Positions 17,501 through 25,076 of a DNA stretch of 62,015 nucleotides are shown here, in pieces. Position numbers and translations under genes: made by a program. The DNA lies in assembly GCA_009777825.1 (NCBI GenBank), contig WRLA01000009.1:1-62015 (forward strand), read 5' to 3'. The first letter of the stretch is position 1, and each line of letters opens with the position of its first letter. The stretch is from Bacteroidales bacterium. GTDB lineage: Bacteria > Bacteroidota > Bacteroidia > Bacteroidales > WRLA01. A model generated the notes under the pieces. It was given only the letters and a program-made list of their open reading frames with translations, was not told the origin of the DNA and ran no database searches.

Positions 17501-18825
17501 TCAGCAATCCTCACGGAATGACGCTGGAGTTTTTCGTAAACAGCGCTTGCACTATTCCGTTTGGTGATTTTTACGCGGATTATTCTACGGCAACGCTGCA
17601 TACCATCTACGTCGTTGGAGTAAGCGCAGGGAACTGTACGACTTTACCCGCCGACGCTCTGGAAATCAACATAAAGGTGAAACCGATTGCCGCAGATCCC
17701 GCCTTGATAACAGCTAACGACGTCTCTATCTGTGGCGAAATGACTGCGACATTGTCGGCAATCGCCCCGTTGGTGGAAAATCCTGTATTCCACTGGTACG
17801 CCAACGCCACCACGACCGACGTCCTCTTCACCGGTAGTATCTATACGACCGCTGTTTTAACAGAAACAACCACCTTCTACGTCTCCGTCGAAGGCGACAA
17901 CTACTGCGAAGGCGACGCCAACGAAAACGGACGCAAAGCGGTAAAAGTAACAGTGAACCCATCGCTCGACACTCCGGCGCTGACAGCTAACGCTGACACC
18001 AACGTGTGCGACGGACAAACGATTGACAACGACTACCTGACCGCCCTAATAACTCCGATTACCAACCTGACCGTAGAATTCTACACCGACGCCGCTTGCA
18101 CAGAACCGTTTACTACGATTATCGCTGATTACGATGCGAAAACATCACATACCGTTTACGCTATCTACGTAAACACTGCAACCGGCTGCGCTACTGCTGC
18201 CGACGATGCTTTGGAAATGACCATCACCGTCAACCCACGTCCGGAAACTCCGGCAATGGTTGCCAATGCTGATACCAGCGTTTGCGACGGCACAATTATT
18301 GACAACGACTACCTGACCGATCTGATAACTTCTGTCCCCGGTCTGACCGTGAAATTCTACACCGACGCTGCTTGCACCAACGAAGTTACTACGATTACTG
18401 CTAACCACAACACGGCACAATCACATACTTTCTACGCTATCTTCGTAAACAATGTTACCGGCTGCGCCACTGCTGCCAACGACGCTTTGGAAGTAACCAT
18501 CACTGTAAAACCCCATTCCACCGCCGACATGATAACCGTCTATGGAGACGAGACATGTAGCGGATCAAGCGCCACCTTGGAAGCAAGCATGGATAAGGCA
18601 ACCGGAACACCTATATACAGATGGTATGCCGATGCCACAACGGACAAAGTTCTCCATACCGGCGCCATCTATGTAATAGACGTTATAACAGACACAACCA
18701 CTTTCTACGTATCTGTGGAAGATGACAAATACTGCGAAGGCGAAGCCGGCACGAACGGTCGCCAGGCGGTAACAGTAACTGTTACTCCGTTAGTAACACC
18801 TTCGGTAACAATATCCGTAGAGTAA
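14563..18825 (+). CDS. Giant exported Ig-like repeat protein (1420 aa)
   Basis: A signal peptide ends near SAMGMFAQ (residue 39). Residues about 45-230 form an N-terminal domain (IAGKNIGDDIKINGYVWRV..., RLIARNPYKKS) I cannot name with confidence. The rest is a chain of about a dozen beta-sandwich modules of 80-95 residues of two kinds: one with VCDG..I...YL..LIT...EFYTDAACT...TGCAT..DAL...VPRP, the other with FHWYAN...TTFYVSVEGDNYCEG. Paired Cys in each module suggest disulphides. Some adjacent modules (about 17970-18510) are highly alike at DNA level, indicating recent duplication. There is no T9SS domain at the end. A long stalk or adhesin is likely. Confidence 0.75.
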   Translation: MKMNTNNKFKRFNLMKSQQIKQMTVFILFFISAMGMFAQTVAEQIAGKNIGDDIKINGYVWRVALKETKSDGHEYAMLYGMSSFHYARFGATNVYSTSDVRTAFNKRYATDKEYSELRQIAVIPILGTVDNFDSPGKTTLPAYPQLASATGVTDDIVFLPTVRDIMDWKFNVAGTFGHVGTHYRLIARNPYKKSPNTHLSGLLTPDNKKLQEDGGIQATSPNPNGYQQFRPSIWVRISPVSPTIGAITAPAPLCAGASLTLSAPSVESHGVTIASQGWQIETNSGTFTGITLPYPVFYGDNGKKLRYYITYNNEVMYSNEVSITIGAKPVLTQPNSATFCHGESVSSISFTGTDVSSATWQVTSGSGTSIGMNANSGTGAIPAFVAKNTGSGSVTVTITVTPTSAAGCAGDTKTFTLSVAPPSTASDIIARDTTICLESSVDLFDLVKAPGVIKPNFKWYQTANTTTPMTITTVVPPPGEHTYYVSVSGDNYCEGEASTIGRKKVTVKVNPTANANHIEVRDTTIYLGRSLNLNVLAKPKNISNHSFKWYAMIFDEHPIAPVVSPSTVGAHYYYVAVEGDEYCEGGPENRKVVTVNVVKLDEVIEIEVCEDESVTFTATPLHGGDTPAYQWFVNEKAINGATGQKYTYTPENGDVVRCEMTSSINCADPGTVSSLTITVIVHPRPDAPTILPNADFTFCAGDEITYSWVLSQLNYKPTETFVALFTDEACTVSFTDRIASQSFQVYALAQNLVTGCITDPEDALIIPITVYPRPNAPVMAAGANPNVCDGDYISDYFVRSLITPNGGDKVLLFTDSNAQTPFIEFFADYSQSPHIIYAFGLGEGGCMTLSKDALKITINVHERPDAPVIPPNTNIIVCAGDVITTAFLKTAINHQTPPEVLFFTDAACTNPFTDKAVYQSFQLYALAKNMTTGCITATENASIIPVTVYPRPEAPTLKAFADTTVCDGELVNFTFLESLISNPHGMTLEFFVNSACTIPFGDFYADYSTATLHTIYVVGVSAGNCTTLPADALEINIKVKPIAADPALITANDVSICGEMTATLSAIAPLVENPVFHWYANATTTDVLFTGSIYTTAVLTETTTFYVSVEGDNYCEGDANENGRKAVKVTVNPSLDTPALTANADTNVCDGQTIDNDYLTALITPITNLTVEFYTDAACTEPFTTIIADYDAKTSHTVYAIYVNTATGCATAADDALEMTITVNPRPETPAMVANADTSVCDGTIIDNDYLTDLITSVPGLTVKFYTDAACTNEVTTITANHNTAQSHTFYAIFVNNVTGCATAANDALEVTITVKPHSTADMITVYGDETCSGSSATLEASMDKATGTPIYRWYADATTDKVLHTGAIYVIDVITDTTTFYVSVEDDKYCEGEAGTNGRQAVTVTVTPLVTPSVTISVE

Positions 18826-18862
18826 TTAATTAAAATTAGAAACCATAATAAAAATAATAGTT

Positions 18863-20845
18863 ATGAACACATACAGAAGAATAACTGAGATAACAAAAGG
18901 GAGGCTGTGCAGAAACGCTATGCGGATGTTTGCCGTAGCATGTTCGATAGTGATTATGCTAAGCAATGCGCAGGCACAGGCACAGCCTCCCGTTGCTCCT
19001 ATTGAGATTGAGGTTTGCGAGGGAAAAAGCATTACTCTCGTTGCCACGCCGACTAACGGTGGAGACGCGCCAAAGTATCAATGGTTCAAAAACGACATCA
19101 TGATAAATGGCGCCACAGAGTCGAAATACACCTATATTCCGGCAGACGGCGACAGGATTAGTTGCGAGATGACACCCAATATTGCTTGTCCTTCCCTCGC
19201 CATAGCCTATTCTCCCATGATGATCATAACACTCAACGGACGCCCTGCGCCTCCGTCAGCGACCACGCCCCAGACCTTCTGTGATGGGGCGATGGTGGCT
19301 AACCTGCAAACGAAAAACGGCGTCAACGTCGTGTGGTACGCCTCGCCAACAGGTGGCGAGGCTTTACCGCCGGCGACGCCATTACTCCACGGAACCATCT
19401 ATTATGCCGCTCAAACAAACGCTACCGGTTGCGAAAGCGAACGTACTGCTGTGATGGTCATCATTGACAACAGCGTATTCATTGACGCACCGAATGTGCC
19501 ATACGAAGTCGAACTGTGCTCCACCGCCACATTAGCCGACGTCCCGACCGACGGGAACACCAACATCGTATGGTTCGACCGGATGACCGGCGGCAACGAA
19601 CTCCCGCTGACAACCGTATTGAACAACGGCGACACCTATTATGCCGCCATCAAATACGGCAACGGCACCTGCTTCAGCGCACACCGTGCGGAGGTGAACA
19701 TCATCATCGTTGACGAAATCTCCACTCCGAATGACATAGAATCCCCACAATACTTCTGCGAAGGCGCTGTGGTAGGAAACCTCGCGACGCCCAACAACCA
19801 GATTGTATGGTATTCGGCAAACGGCGACCTCCTGAAACCCACCGACAAGTTGACACAAGGCACATACTACGCCGCGCAAAAAGCAGGAAGTTGCGAAAGC
19901 GTAGGACGTGTGGCGGTCTATGTACATCTTGACGGCTATCTGCCGCCTATCGCTCCGCCAATACAAACAACCTGCGGTAACGTACTCTATATCTCCGAAC
20001 TGACGATTACCGGAGCCGGCATCAAATGGTACGACGACAACAATGTCGAAATAACATCGCCCTCCACAACAGTAGCGCAAGCCGGAAAGACCTATTACGC
20101 TACGCAGACAGCAGGAAATTGCGAAAGCGAGCCTACGGCTGTTTATATAGAAAGCAGATGTTTTAGCCCGATGGGTACGGTATTCCCCTTTGTGCATACG
20201 GGAGATGAAAACTTTGATAAGCAATTTGTTACGACGGCAAAACTCTATGCCATGCCGCCGGAAAAGACGTTGGATAAGATTGGATATATCCGTAAACAAA
20301 TCGCCATACGCGAAACGAGCGTAACCTATTATGACTGCTCCGTTGACGAACCTATTATAGGCGCACCGAAAAACCCCGGCACGATGGGCTACTTCAATAA
20401 TCCCGGATTACCGATTAACTGGAACGCCATAGGTGTTGCCAACTCCGGCGATCCGGATAAAGAAACGCTTACAGCCGCAGACAATTGCCCCACTGTACCT
20501 ATCGGAAAATATATCTTTAAAGATATTGCCCCCGGCGAATATGTGATAGCAATATCCCGCCCAGGCTTCCTCACCCGCTACGGTGTAATTAACGTTACAG
20601 GCGACGACTACCTAAAACACCGTGAACTGCTCGGTGGAGACGTCAACGGCGACATGAAAATTGACGAAAAAGACTACTCCGCCATCCGTTCCAAAGAGAG
20701 CATGTACGGAAGCGCCATCTATAATGTAATATATGACGTAACCGGCGATAAAGGCATCAACACCCACGACTTCAATATCATCCGCGTCAACTTCGGCGCT
20801 CATAATACCATCTACCAAGAAACCGAAAAGTGGGTGAACCCATAA
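18863..20845 (+). CDS. Exported Ig-like protein with C-terminal dockerin-like module (660 aa)
   Basis: A signal peptide is followed by an Ig-like module (IEVCEGKSITLVATPTNGGD...) closely related to one in the preceding protein, then four modules with FCDG or FCEG and WY or WFD..GG motifs (about 80 residues each), then an unassigned domain from residue about 430. The last about 95 residues hold IAPGEYVIAISRPGFLTRY and two Ca-loop repeats, GDVNGDMKIDEKDYSAI and YDVTGDKGINTHDFNII, the duplicated F-hand arrangement of type I dockerins. It may dock to a cohesin-bearing partner; none is in the window. It is the last gene before a terminator. Confidence 0.8.
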   Translation: MNTYRRITEITKGRLCRNAMRMFAVACSIVIMLSNAQAQAQPPVAPIEIEVCEGKSITLVATPTNGGDAPKYQWFKNDIMINGATESKYTYIPADGDRISCEMTPNIACPSLAIAYSPMMIITLNGRPAPPSATTPQTFCDGAMVANLQTKNGVNVVWYASPTGGEALPPATPLLHGTIYYAAQTNATGCESERTAVMVIIDNSVFIDAPNVPYEVELCSTATLADVPTDGNTNIVWFDRMTGGNELPLTTVLNNGDTYYAAIKYGNGTCFSAHRAEVNIIIVDEISTPNDIESPQYFCEGAVVGNLATPNNQIVWYSANGDLLKPTDKLTQGTYYAAQKAGSCESVGRVAVYVHLDGYLPPIAPPIQTTCGNVLYISELTITGAGIKWYDDNNVEITSPSTTVAQAGKTYYATQTAGNCESEPTAVYIESRCFSPMGTVFPFVHTGDENFDKQFVTTAKLYAMPPEKTLDKIGYIRKQIAIRETSVTYYDCSVDEPIIGAPKNPGTMGYFNNPGLPINWNAIGVANSGDPDKETLTAADNCPTVPIGKYIFKDIAPGEYVIAISRPGFLTRYGVINVTGDDYLKHRELLGGDVNGDMKIDEKDYSAIRSKESMYGSAIYNVIYDVTGDKGINTHDFNIIRVNFGAHNTIYQETEKWVNP

Positions 20846-20880
20846 TTTTAGAATTTTTTTTCATTTTTTTAAATTTTCCG

Positions 20881-20918
20881 AACCGTCAAGGACCCCAAAA
20901 CCTTGGCGGTTTTTTTTA
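20881..20918 (+). terminator. Rho-independent terminator of the surface-protein operon
   Basis: AACCGTCAAGG and CCTTGGCGGTT (one G-U pair) form an 11-bp stem around ACCCCAAAA, followed by a run of eight Ts. It lies 36 nt after the stop at 20845 and separates this operon from mraZ. Confidence 0.9.
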
Positions 20919-21075
20919 ATGAGAAAATAAAAATTGTCTAAAAATTAAATTTTTATCACACCGGCAATCCATTAAAGTCCAACGATTTACAAACATAAAA
21001 AAACAATTCGCAAAAAAAATCACTTTTTTGGTGCAAAAAAGTGGTGAAGTGTGTTCAATTGTGCAAAATAATGTG

Positions 21076-21083
21076 TATCTTTG
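21076..21083 (+). promoter_or_regulatory. -7 promoter element of the dcw cluster
   Basis: TATCTTTG lies 19 nt before the mraZ ATG. Just upstream are two related GTGCAAAA segments (about 21030-21070, around GTGGTGAAGTG) that could be control sites, but they do not match the TGGG(A/N) repeats known for MraZ. Confidence 0.6.
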
Positions 21084-21102
21084 TCGCCAAAATTTTTTTG
21101 TC

Positions 21103-21603
21103 ATGGCAGGTTTCATTGGATCATACGAGTGTACGGTTGACAGCAAAGGCAGGGTAATAGTTCCGGCGCCTTTGAAGCGTCAGTTGTTGCCTTTTTCCGA
21201 TGGAGGATTTGTGGTGAAGCGGAGTGTTTTTTCGCCGTGTTTGGAACTTTACGTGAGACAAGAGTGGAACAAGCAGCGGATGATGGTAGAACAACTCAGT
21301 CCGTTTAAGAAGAAAAACAAAGATTTCACCCGTGCTTTTTTTGCCGGCATCAAGGAAGTGGATATGGATGCGACCGGCAGGATATTATTGGCAAAAGACC
21401 TGTTAGCGTATAGTGGAATTTCGAAGGATGTAACCATGGCTTCTGCCGGGAACATCATCGAGATTTGGGACAAGACGGCGTATGAAAATACGGTTGCGGA
21501 GACCAATCTCGGCTTTGGAGAACTTGCCGAAGATGTGATGGAGAACGTAAAAATCCCGAACGCAGAGATTCCGTCAAGTTACAGCGAAATAACTTATTCT
21601 TGA
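21103..21603 (+). CDS. mraZ: MraZ, dcw-cluster transcriptional regulator
   Basis: 166 residues with two AbrB-like MraZ domains: GSYECTVDSKGRVIVPAPLKRQL at the N-terminus and FFAGIKEVDMDATGRILLAKDL in the second half. MraZ binds DNA upstream of its own operon as a ring-shaped oligomer. The start MAGFIGSYECTVDSKGR was preferred over an upstream in-frame ATG at 21028 because it matches the family N-terminus and follows the promoter at 21076. It heads the cluster, 42 bp before rsmH. Confidence 0.93.
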   Translation: MAGFIGSYECTVDSKGRVIVPAPLKRQLLPFSDGGFVVKRSVFSPCLELYVRQEWNKQRMMVEQLSPFKKKNKDFTRAFFAGIKEVDMDATGRILLAKDLLAYSGISKDVTMASAGNIIEIWDKTAYENTVAETNLGFGELAEDVMENVKIPNAEIPSSYSEITYS

Positions 21604-21645
21604 AATTTTGGACTCATATATAAACATAAAAAAAGTTAAAGCGCG

Positions 21646-22542
21646 ATGTATCATAATCCGGTCATGCTGCACGAATCTATGGAGGGCTTATCCGTTAAGC
21701 CCGGCGGCGTCTATGTGGACGTTACCTACGGCGGAGGCGGGCATTCCCGTGCGATACTGCAACGTTTAGACGAAAACGGCAAACTGATAGCCTTCGACCA
21801 GGACGAAGACGCTTTAAACAACAAAATTGACGACCCCCGCCTGACGCTGATTCCTCAAAACTTCGCCTACATCACCAACTTCTGCCGCCTGCACGGCTAT
21901 ACGCAGGTTGACGGCATCTTGGCGGACTTGGGCGTCTCGTCGCACCAGTTAGATATGGCTGAAAAGGGATTTTCGACACGTTTCGACGGGACGTTGGATA
22001 TGCGAATGAGTCAAAAAGGCGAGCGCACCGCCGCCGCCGTCGTCAACACGTACGAAAAGAGCGCATTGGTGCGCATATTCCGGGAATACGGCGAGATTGA
22101 CAATGCCTCGAAGGTGGCTGACGCCATCATCCGGCGGCGTTCCGAACAGCCGATAACGACGACAGCAGAGTTGATGGATACCATCACATTATATGCACCG
22201 CGGACGCGGGAAAATAAATTTGCTGCGCAACTCTTTCAATCTCTGCGTATTGAGGTGAACAGGGAGTTGGATGTTTTGAAGGAGATGCTGAGTCAGACAG
22301 TTGGATTGTTGAAACCGGAGGGACGTTTGGTCGTGCTGTCGTATCACTCGTTGGAAGACCGTTTGGTCAAAAATTTCATGCGGTCGGGGAATTTTGAAGG
22401 CGTGGTGGAGAAAGATTTTTACGGAAATCCGCTAACGCCGTTCAAGTTGGTTGTCCGCAAGCCCATAACAGCATCCGAAGAGGAGATGGAGGCAAACAGC
22501 CGTGCCAGAAGCGCCAAATTGCGTATTGCTGAGAAAAAGTAA
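21646..22542 (+). CDS. rsmH: 16S rRNA (cytosine1402-N4)-methyltransferase
   Basis: 298 residues, the usual length. SAM-binding motif VDVTYGGGGHSRAIL (residues about 24-38), then FDQDEDAL, DGILADLGVSSHQLD, the MRMSQ segment, and the C-terminal RLVVLSYHSLEDRLVKNFMR signature. It methylates N4 of C1402 in the decoding site. The position directly after mraZ is the conserved one. Confidence 0.97.
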   Translation: MYHNPVMLHESMEGLSVKPGGVYVDVTYGGGGHSRAILQRLDENGKLIAFDQDEDALNNKIDDPRLTLIPQNFAYITNFCRLHGYTQVDGILADLGVSSHQLDMAEKGFSTRFDGTLDMRMSQKGERTAAAVVNTYEKSALVRIFREYGEIDNASKVADAIIRRRSEQPITTTAELMDTITLYAPRTRENKFAAQLFQSLRIEVNRELDVLKEMLSQTVGLLKPEGRLVVLSYHSLEDRLVKNFMRSGNFEGVVEKDFYGNPLTPFKLVVRKPITASEEEMEANSRARSAKLRIAEKK

Positions 22543-22563
22543 GTAATTAAATAGAGAATAGAG

Positions 22564-22917
22564 ATGAAAAAGTTTTTTAATTTTTTGAAAAAATTGCCAC
22601 GACGCATCTTATCGGGGGAGATCTTTATAGATGAGAAGGTGCGCCGTTTATATCCTTTTCTACTGTTGTTCGCCGGCATCGCATTAGTTTGGATTACAAA
22701 TACTTACCGTGCCAGAAGCATCCAGATGGAAATTGCGGATACCCAAAAAAAACTCGAAATAGAGAAGGAGGCGTTGAAAAAGGCGAAAGCCGATTATGTC
22801 AGGAAATCCCAACCGGCGCAGTTGGTGAAAAAGTTAGCAGCGGACTCTATCAAGATGGCTCATAACGCCACGCAGAAAATAGTCATAGACAAAAAAGAAA
22901 GAGGTGATCATGAATAA
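22564..22917 (+). CDS. ftsL: FtsL-like divisome protein
   Basis: 117 residues: a basic cytoplasmic N-terminus, one membrane helix (LYPFLLLFAGIALVWITNTY, residues 30-49) and a periplasmic coiled coil (IADTQKKLEIEKEALKKAKADY). This topology and its place between rsmH and ftsI identify the Bacteroidota FtsL-like protein that works with FtsQ (and FtsB where present) to activate FtsWI. The sequence itself is poorly conserved. The 3' end overlaps the ftsI start by a few bases. Confidence 0.85.
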   Translation: MKKFFNFLKKLPRRILSGEIFIDEKVRRLYPFLLLFAGIALVWITNTYRARSIQMEIADTQKKLEIEKEALKKAKADYVRKSQPAQLVKKLAADSIKMAHNATQKIVIDKKERGDHE

Positions 22918-25072
22918 AAAATCGTTAAAAACGGAAAATAAACAAGGAGAAGGCTCATTGACCATTCGGGTTTTCGTGGTTTATCTATTGATTGTTTTAG
23001 CAGGACTTGGCATATTCTATCGTATTGGCAATTTGCAGATTTTCCATAAAGATGATCTGAGAGCCCGTTTGGAAGCACACAAGGCGACAATCAAGCCGAT
23101 GGATATTCCGGTAGAACGCGGCGTTATCTTATCGCGCCATGATGAAATCTTGGTGGAAAGGCTGCCAATCTACAATATTCATATAGATACGTACCCGACA
23201 GAACAATTGTCCGATGGCACTAAAATAATAAATATGTCCGATAGCGTATTTAACATCAACGTAGCTGCCTTGGGCGATTCGCTGACGGCATTGTTTGGCG
23301 CTACAACTCCAAGTTGGGAACAACGACTCAGAGCAGCAAGAGCCGAACAAAAACACTTTGTCAAAATAAGCGATAAGGCAAGCATAAAAGATTACGAACG
23401 CATCAAGAAATTCCCCATCTTCTATGACGCAAAGAAAGGGCATAACCCGTATAATGCGCTGTGTCGGGTGGCGCCAAATTTGGATAATGTGGTATATCCG
23501 TTCGGAAATCTGGCTAAGCGTACGCTCGGAGTGGCTAAAAAGAGCAACGATACGCTTCGAAAACAAAATGACAACGACAGGGAACTTACCGGACTTGTCG
23601 GTTATTACGATGAAGAGTTGTCGGGAACGCCCGGACGTTTGTTAAAAAAATATATCGGCGGTATTCCTTTCGACATAGCAAGTCCGGACAACATCTATCC
23701 ACGCGATGGAGTGGACATCACTACCACGCTGAATATGACCATGCAGTATATCGCAAACGAGGCGTTGCTGAACGCCGTCATTCGAAGTCAGGCGAAAAAA
23801 GGATGTGTTATCGTGATGGAAGTGGCAACGGGCGATATTTTGGCAATGGCGAATCTCAGCCACATCGGAAATGGCGATTATAGCGACATCAAAAATCATG
23901 CCTTAGACAAATATGAACCCGGTTCCACGTTTAAAGCCGCCAGCCTGATGGTTGCGTTAGAAGATGGAAAAGTAACGACAAACACGGAGATACTTTTAAA
24001 TTATAAATCCGGGAGTAAAAAATCCAAAGTAGGCGAAAGAGACGTTGAGGACGACCATGCTCTTAAAATAAATAATCCTGCGCTGTGGGAAATATTTGCC
24101 CAGTCGTCGAATGTGGGAACGACCAGAGCCATTCGCGATAACTACATTTCCAATCCACAACAGTTTATTGACGGGCTGTATAAGTTGGGATTTGGCGATA
24201 CATTGCACTTTCCCGTCGTGCTGGGCGATCAGAAACCTTCTTTGGAAGGTCCAAAAGATAAAGGAAAATGGTCAGGTCAAAGCATCAGTTCCATTCCCAT
24301 GGGTTATGAAGTAGAACTAACGCCTCTGCATCTGCTTACCTTTTACAACGCCATCGCCAATAACGGTTGCATGGTACAACCGCGCCTTATTACGAAAATC
24401 GCTTCCAAAGAAGAGACAGAATATGTCAAGGTGGATACCCTAAAAGCCCACATCTGCTCCGAAAAGACGCTTCGCGATATGCGCGGCATGCTCGACAGCG
24501 TAGTTACCCGCGGCACAGCCCGTAATGCTTTTGCCAAAGCGCCGTATAGCGTCGCAGGAAAAACCGGAACCGCCGAAGACCTTACCAAAGAAAATAAAGG
24601 AAAAGGGCTCTACACCGCCTCCTTTTGCGGATATTTCCCCGCCGACAACCCCAAATACGCCTGTGTCGTGGTTATTAAAGAGATACCCGGAACAATTATC
24701 GTTAATGAGAAAACTGTAAAAAACGACCATTATGGCGGCTCGGTAGCAGCGCCCGTCTTCCGCAATATCGCCGACAAAATCTACGCCACTGACTTCGACC
24801 TGATGCCGGAAGCAAATTTTGCCCAGACGCCGGAGTGGAAACAAATACAAAGTAACGCTCAACGCCCAAAGACGAAAAACGTGGCTTCTACGGGAAATAC
24901 CGTACCCGATGTAAAAGGCATGAGCCTCACCGACGCCGTCTATATCTTGGACAAAGCCGGATTAGCAACTGAGATAAAAGGCTACGGACGGGTGAAAAAA
25001 CAGTCGCCCGAAGCCAACGCACCTCTGAAAAAAGGTGAAAAAGTAATTTTAGAACTTGATATTAAAGGATAA
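22910..25072 (+). CDS. ftsI: Division-specific peptidoglycan transpeptidase (PBP3) with PASTA domain
   Basis: 720 residues: one N-terminal membrane helix (VFVVYLLIVLAGLGIFY), a pedestal domain, and the transpeptidase domain with active-site YEPGSTFK (Ser in SxxK), AQSSNVG (SxN) and AGKTGTA (KTG). A C-terminal PASTA domain follows (VPDVKGMSLTDAVYILDKAG...). It cross-links septal peptidoglycan with FtsW. I prefer ATG 22910 (with AAAGAGG 5 nt upstream) over the in-frame GTG at 22904. It overlaps ftsL by 8 bp, consistent with translational coupling, and murE follows 4 bp after the stop. Confidence 0.95.
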   Translation: MNKKSLKTENKQGEGSLTIRVFVVYLLIVLAGLGIFYRIGNLQIFHKDDLRARLEAHKATIKPMDIPVERGVILSRHDEILVERLPIYNIHIDTYPTEQLSDGTKIINMSDSVFNINVAALGDSLTALFGATTPSWEQRLRAARAEQKHFVKISDKASIKDYERIKKFPIFYDAKKGHNPYNALCRVAPNLDNVVYPFGNLAKRTLGVAKKSNDTLRKQNDNDRELTGLVGYYDEELSGTPGRLLKKYIGGIPFDIASPDNIYPRDGVDITTTLNMTMQYIANEALLNAVIRSQAKKGCVIVMEVATGDILAMANLSHIGNGDYSDIKNHALDKYEPGSTFKAASLMVALEDGKVTTNTEILLNYKSGSKKSKVGERDVEDDHALKINNPALWEIFAQSSNVGTTRAIRDNYISNPQQFIDGLYKLGFGDTLHFPVVLGDQKPSLEGPKDKGKWSGQSISSIPMGYEVELTPLHLLTFYNAIANNGCMVQPRLITKIASKEETEYVKVDTLKAHICSEKTLRDMRGMLDSVVTRGTARNAFAKAPYSVAGKTGTAEDLTKENKGKGLYTASFCGYFPADNPKYACVVVIKEIPGTIIVNEKTVKNDHYGGSVAAPVFRNIADKIYATDFDLMPEANFAQTPEWKQIQSNAQRPKTKNVASTGNTVPDVKGMSLTDAVYILDKAGLATEIKGYGRVKKQSPEANAPLKKGEKVILELDIKG

Positions 25073-25076
25073 GAAG

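Noticed and set aside
22904..22909. GTG start for ftsI
   Set aside because: The ATG at 22910 has a better-placed AAAGAGG upstream and needs no alternative codon; the difference is only two residues.
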